Origin: Bifidobacteriaceae bacterium
Lineage (GTDB): Bacteria; Actinomycetota; Actinomycetes; Actinomycetales; WQXJ01
NCBI GenBank assembly: GCA_031272565.1
Contig: JAISTN010000020.1
Span: forward strand, 1-6,434
Length of the DNA stretch: 6,434 nt
Reading direction: 5' to 3'
Shown: positions 1-5,195 of the stretch, piece by piece
How the letters are laid out: each line of letters starts with the position of its first letter
Position numbering within the stretch: position 1 is the stretch's first letter
Made by a program: the position numbers and the translations under genes
The notes under the pieces: generated by a model
The model's input: the letters and a program-made list of their open reading frames with translations, nothing else
Told to the model about the DNA's origin: nothing
The model's database searches: none

Positions 1-596
1 GCCGGGTTGTCCTTGGCCTTGGCGTAGGTGTCCAGGGCGGTGGCGGGTGGCATCAACAGCCCTTCGGCATCGGCCGCCAGGGTCTTGCTGCCCAGTGCGC
101 TGTCCGCCACTTTGGGCAGAACGGCCTGCGGCAGCATGGTCGACCAGGCCATCAGCTTGTAGGGCGACCGGGCGTCCGATTGGGTCATCAGGTAAATCAT
201 GGGGAAAACCTGGTTGCCCGGCACGGTGACGGTGACAAAGGACCGCGGCCAAGTGCTGGAAGCCTCGACAATCGCGTCGTCCCGGAAGACCGTCTGGAAC
301 TCGGTCAGCTCGCTTTCCGGGTCGGCGGCGTGGACCGCAAATTCGGCCTGCCGCATGCTCAGCGCGGCGCCGTCCACCCGGGTGGCCAGGCCGGCCACAC
401 TGCCCGCCTCGGTCGAGGCCGTCAGGGTCTCGGTCAAGGCGGTCTCCACTCGCTTGATCTGTTCCTTCTGCACCACCGGAGGCGGATCGGCCGGCTTCGG
501 GTCGGGGTGCACGGCCGGCACGGGCAGGGCGCAGCCGGCCACCAGGGCGCCGATGGCGACCGCCACCGGCCAGGCGCGCAACCAACGGGATCTCAT
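1..596 (-). CDS. Putative exported lipoprotein, C-terminus beyond window
   Basis: The gene reads leftward from an ATG at 596-594 and stays open to the window edge, giving 198 residues of an incomplete protein. The N-terminus is a lipoprotein signal peptide: Arg at residues 2, 4 and 7, a hydrophobic run to about residue 20, and a lipobox L-V-A-G-C with the acylated Cys at residue 22. A Pro-rich linker (about 24-41) follows, then a soluble domain with mixed hydrophobic and acidic segments. Mature protein would be anchored to the outer face of the cytoplasmic membrane. The start is firm: AGGAGG (604-609, minus strand) sits 7 bases upstream and the ATG overlaps the stop of the preceding membrane-protein gene as ATGA, so the two are probably translationally coupled. 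I do not recognise the domain family. The visible part shows no catalytic motif, and it resembles the uncharacterised lipoproteins common in actinobacteria. Confidence 0.85.
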   Translation of the reverse strand, partial: MRSRWLRAWPVAVAIGALVAGCALPVPAVHPDPKPADPPPVVQKEQIKRVETALTETLTASTEAGSVAGLATRVDGAALSMRQAEFAVHAADPESELTEFQTVFRDDAIVEASSTWPRSFVTVTVPGNQVFPMIYLMTQSDARSPYKLMAWSTMLPQAVLPKVADSALGSKTLAADAEGLLMPPATALDTYAKAKDNP

Positions 597-2983
597 GATT
601 GGGCCTCCTGCCCAGGCGCTTCCTCACCTTGCATGCGGACCCTCAACTTGGGCCGGGGCACACCGGCCGGCCGCGAGACCGGCCCCTGCCAGGCTTCCGG
701 CAATTGGGTTTGGCCGGGCCTTGACAGCCGCAAGGCTTCGGCCGCGGCCCGCTCCGCTTCGCGGATCTGTTTGCGGGTCAGACCCTCGGTGGAACCGCGC
801 CCGGCGGCGGCGGCCATGGCGGCCGAAATGGTGGCCGCAGCGTCGTCCGCCCGCGAGGAATGGGCCGCGGTCAAGGCGGCTAGCTGTTCTTCGGCCGTCA
901 TGGCCCGGGCGGGGGCCACCTGGACCGGTGGGCGGGCGGCGGGGCTGACCACCGGGGTGGACCCTGTAGGCGGCCGCACCTGGCCGGGCTGGATGGCCGC
1001 CCGGCCGGTGACGGGCGTGACCGGAGCTGGAGTCTGGTCCACCGCCGATGGCGCGACAATGCCGCGCACCGGTTGGGGCAGCCCACCGAAGGGGGGCGGC
1101 GCCGGGGTGGCGGCGACCGGTTGGACCGCCGGCCCCGCGGCCGGCGCAGGCGCCACGCCGGGGCTGGCGGCGGGCGGCCGCGGCATGGGCCACTGGCTGG
1201 GCGCTGGGACACTGGGCGGCCCAAGCGGCCGGTCCGGCAATCCAGGGCGGTGAGGTTTGGCGGCCGGGCCACTTTGGACAGGCCCCAGCACCGGGCCGCT
1301 GGGCGGCAACCCCGTGGGCTGGCCGCTCGGTGCTGCCGGGCTGGGTCCGCCGGTGGCCGGCCGGGGCGGCGTCTGGTAACCAGCCGGGCCGGTCAGCACC
1401 GGTCCGGGTACGGCCAGTCCCTGACCCTGGACGGCGGGTTCTTCGGGCGGCTCCAGGTGCTGCGGCTTGGCGTGAGCCAGGCGCTCCCAGGTCCGCACCG
1501 GCGTGGCCAGGCCCAGGTCCAGGCCTTGGTCCGGGGCCGGTGGTTCGGGCAGGGTGGGCGCCTCGGGTGGCGCCGGTTCGGAGCCGCGCTGGCGCCGGCG
1601 TTTGAACCAGCCGCGCTTGGCGGCCGGCGCCGGTTCGGGGCCGGCCGGTTCTGGGCTCGGTTCGGGGACCGGTTCGCCGGCCTCTCCCACCGGGGCGGCC
1701 GGCTGGCCGGCCGGCTCGTCTTCCGGCCGCCACAGCGGCGAGCGCCGCACCAGTACCGGCGCGGCAGCGTCTCCGCCTGGTGCGGGTGTCCCAGCGCCCT
1801 CCGCGGCCGGACTGGGGAGGAGATCGGCGGCCGGTGGCGTCTCTGGGCCACTCGCGGCCGGCTTGGCCAGGCTGCCTGGGGTGCCCGATGCCGTCCCCGG
1901 GCTGCCCGCTGGCGCCCCTGCCTCGGCTGGGACCGGAGACGCTCCGGGAGCCGGCGCTGGGCCGGCGGCGCTGGCCGCCTCCGCCGCGGCTTGAGCGGCG
2001 GCCTTGGCGGCCGCCTTGGCGGCCTTCTTTTCGGCCCGGGCGGCTTTCTTTTCCGCCAACTTGGCGGCGCCCGCCCAGGCGGCCCCCACAGTGGCCTCCC
2101 CCGCCGAGGCTTTGGCGCCGGTTTCGGGGCTCAAGAACGGTTCGGCCTTGCCGCTGGGTGTCACCTGGCCGCCAGGGGCCAGTGGTTCGGCGGCCGGCAA
2201 CTTGCTCAGGGAAATCACCTGGGTGGCCTCGGCCGGTTCCTCGCGCCGGCTGACGGCCGGCCCAGCTTCTCTGGTTTGGCCAGCCGCCCGCGCCGCCTCA
2301 CGCTCGGCTTGGTGCTGGCGGTAGCGGTGGATGCGGGCCTGGACAATCAACAGGATGGCGGCGGCCACGACCAGGATGATGCCGATCGCCAGGCCCCACG
2401 GCCGGAACGGCTTGGTGGGGCTCAGGCCGTCCCAAGTGACCGTCAACTTGGTGCCGGCTACCGTGCCGACGACACTGGAGCCGGTGCCCGCCGGGGCAAT
2501 CAATAGCGACCAGCGCCCTTCCTTGGGCTGCCACTTATGTTCACCGGCCTCGGTGAAAGTCTTTTCCGCCAGCCACAGATCCGAGCCCTCAGCGGCCGGT
2601 AGGACGGTGCCTGTGCCCGTTTCCGTGGCGGTGAAGGAGTCCAGAGTCTTCAGACCGGTCAGTTTTTCTACCTGGCTGTCACCCACCCAGGCGGCGACGT
2701 CAGTTTCGCGGCCCTTGGCCAACACCACCGCCTGGCCCTTGGGTGGCGTCACGGTGACTGTGACCTCGGGTGGTTTGGCGGCATCGGCGTAGCCGTTCAT
2801 GGCGTCCAGCACGCCTGGATCGATCACCAGGACCTGCGTCTCCTTGGCCACGGTGTGGGACGCAGTCACCTTGGTGGGAGTGGTTAAGCCCCAAGGTGAA
2901 ATTGCGCCCACCGCGATCAGCAGCAGGCCCAGCACGGCGACGGCCGGTGCTATCAAACGTCTTATCACGCAGTGTTCCCCCAC
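593..2983 (-). CDS. Two-span membrane protein with long Ala/Pro-rich cytoplasmic tail, unknown function
   Basis: The protein has 796 residues from GTG at 2983. An alternative GTG at 2968 (791 residues) is at least as likely, because GGGGGA (2981-2976) lies 7 bases before it and the protein would then begin directly with the basic signal-anchor sequence. TM1 spans about residues 10-29. A domain of about 165 residues (30-194) follows, Thr/Val-rich and beta-like, predicted outside the membrane. TM2 spans about 195-215 and is followed by a basic stretch (ARIHRYRQHQ), which by the positive-inside rule puts the remaining 580 residues in the cytoplasm. That tail is low complexity: an Ala/Lys helix (about 302-340), long Pro/Ala/Gly stretches, a basic patch KRGWFKRRRQRG (456-467) and a charged C-terminal helix (about 735-754). 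The gene overlaps the lipoprotein gene downstream, suggesting one operon. I do not recognise the family. Database names given to proteins of this composition often reflect bias alone. Confidence 0.85.
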   Translation of the reverse strand: MGEHCVIRRLIAPAVAVLGLLLIAVGAISPWGLTTPTKVTASHTVAKETQVLVIDPGVLDAMNGYADAAKPPEVTVTVTPPKGQAVVLAKGRETDVAAWVGDSQVEKLTGLKTLDSFTATETGTGTVLPAAEGSDLWLAEKTFTEAGEHKWQPKEGRWSLLIAPAGTGSSVVGTVAGTKLTVTWDGLSPTKPFRPWGLAIGIILVVAAAILLIVQARIHRYRQHQAEREAARAAGQTREAGPAVSRREEPAEATQVISLSKLPAAEPLAPGGQVTPSGKAEPFLSPETGAKASAGEATVGAAWAGAAKLAEKKAARAEKKAAKAAAKAAAQAAAEAASAAGPAPAPGASPVPAEAGAPAGSPGTASGTPGSLAKPAASGPETPPAADLLPSPAAEGAGTPAPGGDAAAPVLVRRSPLWRPEDEPAGQPAAPVGEAGEPVPEPSPEPAGPEPAPAAKRGWFKRRRQRGSEPAPPEAPTLPEPPAPDQGLDLGLATPVRTWERLAHAKPQHLEPPEEPAVQGQGLAVPGPVLTGPAGYQTPPRPATGGPSPAAPSGQPTGLPPSGPVLGPVQSGPAAKPHRPGLPDRPLGPPSVPAPSQWPMPRPPAASPGVAPAPAAGPAVQPVAATPAPPPFGGLPQPVRGIVAPSAVDQTPAPVTPVTGRAAIQPGQVRPPTGSTPVVSPAARPPVQVAPARAMTAEEQLAALTAAHSSRADDAAATISAAMAAAAGRGSTEGLTRKQIREAERAAAEALRLSRPGQTQLPEAWQGPVSRPAGVPRPKLRVRMQGEEAPGQEAQS
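604..609 (-). promoter_or_regulatory. Ribosome binding site of the lipoprotein gene
   Basis: AGGAGG on the minus strand lies 7 bases before the ATG at 596, inside the last codons of the upstream membrane-protein gene. It fixes the lipoprotein start and shows that the gene can be initiated on its own despite the ATGA overlap. Confidence 0.8.
1964..2080 (-). repeat. Ala/Lys-rich coding repeat in the membrane-protein tail
   Basis: Codons for residues 302-340 of the membrane protein encode a run of AEKKAA and AAKAAA units, expected to form a single highly basic then neutral helix. At DNA level it contains a perfect tandem 12-mer (2001-2012 and 2013-2024, gccttggcggcc on the plus strand). Composition resembles the Lys/Ala-rich C-terminal segments of some actinobacterial DNA-binding proteins, but here it sits in the middle of a disordered tail. 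Confidence 0.7.
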
Positions 2984-3134
2984 ACGGACAGGCTCTCTCC
3001 AGCTTCATAGCCTAACGTGCATCCAGCCGGGACGCGCGTTTTGGTCATCGAGTGCCCGTTCGAACCACTAGGCTTGACGTGCTGCGTATCGACGGGCGTG
3101 CGCTGCTGTGCGCCTATATTCATGGAGGTTTGTT
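2984..3134. other. Divergent intergenic region
   Basis: This 151-bp gap separates the starts of the minus-strand membrane-protein gene and the plus-strand coiled-coil gene, so promoters for both transcription units probably lie here. I see TTGACG at 3074-3079 on the plus strand, a good -35 match, but no convincing -10 at 16-18 bases from it. TATATT at 3115-3120 is too close to the ribosome binding site to be its partner. An 8-bp palindrome GTTCGAAC lies at 3058-3065. No terminator-like structure was found. Confidence 0.5.
3124..3128 (+). promoter_or_regulatory. Ribosome binding site that sets the start of the FilP-like gene
   Basis: GGAGG ends 6 bases before the GTG at 3135. The open frame continues upstream to another GTG at 3108, but that codon has no Shine-Dalgarno sequence and would add nine residues unlike the conserved N-terminus. 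The start is therefore placed at 3135. Confidence 0.85.
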
Positions 3135-5105
3135 GTGGCTGACTATGGGTTCCCCACAGCGGTTCGGGGTTACGACCGACAGGCGGTTGACCGCCAACTG
3201 GAGAATCTGGAGCAGAACCTGTCGCAGGCTAACGGCCAGGTTGATGAGTTGGAGTCACGGGTGGCGGCCCTGTCGGCTGAACTGAGCGAGGCGCACCGCC
3301 AGCTCAGAGAAGCCGAGCGGCCCAGCTACTCTGGCCTAGGGGCGCGCATCGAACAGTTGATGCGTTCGGCCGAGGAACAGTCCATGGACGTACTGAACCA
3401 GGCCCGGTCCCAGTCCTCTGCCCTGCTGGCCCGGACCAAGCTGGAAACCGACCAGCTGAAGGCCCAGGCGGAAAACGAGGTGGCGGAGATGCTGGCCACC
3501 GCCCGCCGGGAAGCCGAAGAGGTCCAGGCGGCTGCGATGGCGGAAGCCGAGGCGGAGTTGACCAACGCCTCACGCCGGTCGGAAGAAATGGTTGGTTCGG
3601 CCGAACGTGAAGCGGCCCGCGTCATGGGCGGCATCGCTTCGGAAGAGGCGGAGCGCCGGGCGGCCCTGGAGCGTGAGATCGCAGCCCTGACCGCCTCGGT
3701 GGAGCGGGAAACCACCGAGTTGCGGGTCAACGCGGAGCGGGAGGCGGCCGAGTTGCGCAGCGCGGTCGCGGTCGAAGTGGCCACCCAGCGCGAAGACGCG
3801 GAACGGTACGCCACCCAGTTGCGCAGTGCGGCCGACCAGGAAACCTCGGCCCTGCGCCTAGCCACCGACCAGGAAACCTCGCAGCTGCGGGCAGATGCGG
3901 AAGACTACGCGGCCCAGACCCGCGCCACCGTCCAGCGCGAAGTGGCGGAGTTGCGTTCGGCAGCCGAAAATGAAGCCTCGCAACGCCGCAGCGCGGCCGA
4001 CCAATACGCCCAGCAGGTGCGGTCCAACGCCGACCAATACGCCCAGCAGTTGCGCTCGGATGCCGAACAGTACGCCCTGCAGATCCGTTCGGAGGCGGAA
4101 CACTACGCCCAGCAGACCAGGGCGGACGCCGAACAGTTCGAAACCACCACCCGGGCGGCAGCCGAACTGGCAGCCCAGGAGATGCGCAGCACGGCTGAAA
4201 AGGAAGCCACTGATCTGCTGTCCGCCACCCAGCGGGAAGCCATCGAGTTGAAGGAAAGCTCGGACCGCTACTCCTCCAAGACCAGGGCCGAATCGGAGCG
4301 GGCGGCCGCCCAGCTCTACGAGGATGCCCGGGCCAAGGCGGAAGAACTCACCACCCGGTCGGAGCGGGAAGCCTCCACCCTGCTGGCCGAGGCCAAGAAG
4401 CAGGCGGCGGCGCTGACCGAACGGGCCGAGGAATGGAAGGCGGAGGCGGAAATCGAGATCGCGCAGCGGATCGAGGCGGCGGAGGCCGCCAACGCGGAGC
4501 GGTTCGAATCCTCCAAGGCCAAGGCGGACCGCCTGATTGCCGAGGCCAACGCGCGGGCGGAAGAAGCCGAAGAGCGCGTGGCCCAGGCGCTGGCGCGGGC
4601 CGAGAAGCTGCGCCACGACGCCGACACGCAGGCCTCCGACCTGCTGGCGAATGCCCGCCGCAACGCGGACCGGGTGTTGCAGGACGCCCGCAGCTTCGCG
4701 GAGCGGACCTTGACCGAGGCGGTCGAGGAAGCCGAACGCGAACGTATCGCCGTGCAGCGCCAGGTGGATGACCTCAACCGGCAGCGTGAGTCGATCACCG
4801 GCTACCTGGAGGAGTTGCGTGGCCTGCTCGGTTCGACGCCGTTGCCAAACATCGAAGCGGTGTTGGATCAGGCCCCGCCGGAGCCGGTTTATGAAGCGGC
4901 CGCCTATGAGCCGGCCTATGAGGCGGCGGCGGTCTATCAGGCGGCCTATGCCGAACCGGCTTTTGACCCAACTGTGTATGAAGAAGAAAACTCAGATGGG
5001 GCCTTGTCCAGCGTGGACGCTGGACAACCTACCGACCTGTTCGCCTACGCTGAGGGCCAGGGTGAAGAACCCGAACAAGCTGAACAAGGCGAGGCTGACC
5101 AATAG
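3135..5105 (+). CDS. FilP/DivIVA-like coiled-coil cytoskeletal protein
   Basis: The protein has 656 residues from GTG 3135. Residues 4-20 hold a DivIVA-like N-terminus (YGFPTAVRGYDRQAVD, with the typical R-G-Y-D...V-D signature), followed by a first coiled coil (about 19-61). The motif PSYSGLGARIEQLMRSAEE (63-81) closely resembles the PSYAGLGAR-type motif I recall from Streptomyces FilP. Residues 79-551 divide into 43 consecutive 11-residue blocks, mostly of the form A-x-x-x-A-x-x-L-x-x-x, with no break. A short helix (552-566, ITGYLEELRGLLG) matches the end of the FilP rod. The tail (567-656) is acidic and Tyr-rich. FilP and its relative Scy form intermediate-filament-like assemblies that interact with DivIVA at growing poles in Streptomyces, so a cytoplasmic structural role in polar growth or cell shape is inferred. 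FilP itself is only about 310 residues, so this is an extended relative rather than a clear orthologue. No signal peptide or membrane span is seen. Confidence 0.88.
   Translation: MADYGFPTAVRGYDRQAVDRQLENLEQNLSQANGQVDELESRVAALSAELSEAHRQLREAERPSYSGLGARIEQLMRSAEEQSMDVLNQARSQSSALLARTKLETDQLKAQAENEVAEMLATARREAEEVQAAAMAEAEAELTNASRRSEEMVGSAEREAARVMGGIASEEAERRAALEREIAALTASVERETTELRVNAEREAAELRSAVAVEVATQREDAERYATQLRSAADQETSALRLATDQETSQLRADAEDYAAQTRATVQREVAELRSAAENEASQRRSAADQYAQQVRSNADQYAQQLRSDAEQYALQIRSEAEHYAQQTRADAEQFETTTRAAAELAAQEMRSTAEKEATDLLSATQREAIELKESSDRYSSKTRAESERAAAQLYEDARAKAEELTTRSEREASTLLAEAKKQAAALTERAEEWKAEAEIEIAQRIEAAEAANAERFESSKAKADRLIAEANARAEEAEERVAQALARAEKLRHDADTQASDLLANARRNADRVLQDARSFAERTLTEAVEEAERERIAVQRQVDDLNRQRESITGYLEELRGLLGSTPLPNIEAVLDQAPPEPVYEAAAYEPAYEAAAVYQAAYAEPAFDPTVYEEENSDGALSSVDAGQPTDLFAYAEGQGEEPEQAEQGEADQ
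3369..4787 (+). repeat. 43 in-register hendecad (11-residue, 33-nt) coding repeats
   Basis: Residues 79-551 of the FilP-like protein split into 43 blocks of exactly 11 residues. Ala or another small residue is usual at block position 1, a small or aliphatic residue at 5, and Leu/Val/Met or Thr at 8, fitting the a/d/e/h core of a hendecad coiled coil. No stutter or skip residue is needed. Most units are diverged at DNA level. The best-conserved run is 3996-4127 (four units), where a 21-bp stretch at 3996-4016 recurs identically at 4029-4049, offset by 33. Confidence 0.85.
4890..4979 (+). other. Tyr-rich C-terminal tail segment of the FilP-like protein
   Basis: Residues 586-615 contain six Tyr in an Ala/Glu/Pro background (units such as VYEAAAYEP and AYEAAAVYQ), with a seventh Tyr at 638. 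The segment follows the end of the coiled coil and precedes an acidic Gln/Glu terminus. It is probably disordered. Regular aromatic spacing suggests an interaction or modification site, but no known short motif was identified. Confidence 0.6.
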
Positions 5106-5117
5106 GAAGGCCTCAAC

Positions 5118-5174
5118 GGGTTGATTGCCCTCTCCCTGGCGGCTCGCCGTCTCCAGGGAGAACCGGATCAACTC
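5118..5174 (+). other. Two-tier hairpin between the coiled-coil genes
   Basis: The 90-bp gap between the two coiled-coil genes carries nested inverted repeats. The inner stem is TCTCCCTGG (5131-5139) with CCAGGGAGA (5153-5161), 9 perfect pairs, and its loop can add CGGC/GCCG. The outer stem is GTTGAT (5120-5125) with ATCAAC (5167-5172), extendable by a G-T and a G-C pair. There is no T-run after it, so it is not a classic intrinsic terminator. It could attenuate read-through, act as an RNA-processing or stability element between the two genes, or terminate without a U-tract, as is often proposed in actinobacteria. Confidence 0.55.
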
Positions 5175-5177
5175 CTT

Positions 5178-5183
5178 AGGAGG
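5178..5183 (+). promoter_or_regulatory. Ribosome binding site of the second coiled-coil gene
   Basis: AGGAGG lies before the ATG at 5196 with a long 12-base gap. It is the right arm of a small inverted repeat, CTCC-TTA-GGAG (5172-5182), which could hide it in a local hairpin. The left arm overlaps the outer stem of the larger hairpin upstream, so the two structures compete for the same bases. Confidence 0.65.
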
Positions 5184-5195
5184 ATCTAGCGGCCC

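Noticed and set aside
1073..2506. Long plus-strand open frame (477 codons) opposite the membrane-protein gene, and several others of 100-360 codons
   Set aside because: They lie antisense to low-complexity GC-rich coding sequence, have Arg/Gly/Pro/Trp-rich nonsense composition, and lack ribosome binding sites. The minus-strand frame has membrane spans and a coupled downstream gene.
3058..3065. GTTCGAAC palindrome as a LexA or other operator
   Set aside because: The actinobacterial LexA box has the half-sites in the opposite order with a spacer (TCGAAC-N4-GTTCGA). A single 8-bp palindrome in GC-rich DNA is weak evidence.
3074..3120. TTGACG plus TATATT as a promoter for the FilP-like gene
   Set aside because: The spacing is 35 bases, about twice the normal value, and TATATT ends only 3 bases before the ribosome binding site. 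The TTGACG may be a real -35, but I found no partner.
3108..3134. Upstream GTG at 3108 as the start of the FilP-like protein
   Set aside because: No ribosome binding site precedes it, and GGAGG at 3124-3128 points to GTG 3135, which begins the conserved N-terminus.
3369..4787. 33-nt periodicity as a CRISPR array or DNA-level tandem repeat
   Set aside because: The period is the hendecad codon length. Units are diverged in DNA, contiguous without spacers and fully in frame.
5118..5174. Hairpin as a standard intrinsic terminator
   Set aside because: No T-run follows the stem, and the next gene on the same strand begins 22 bases later, so read-through is at least as likely.
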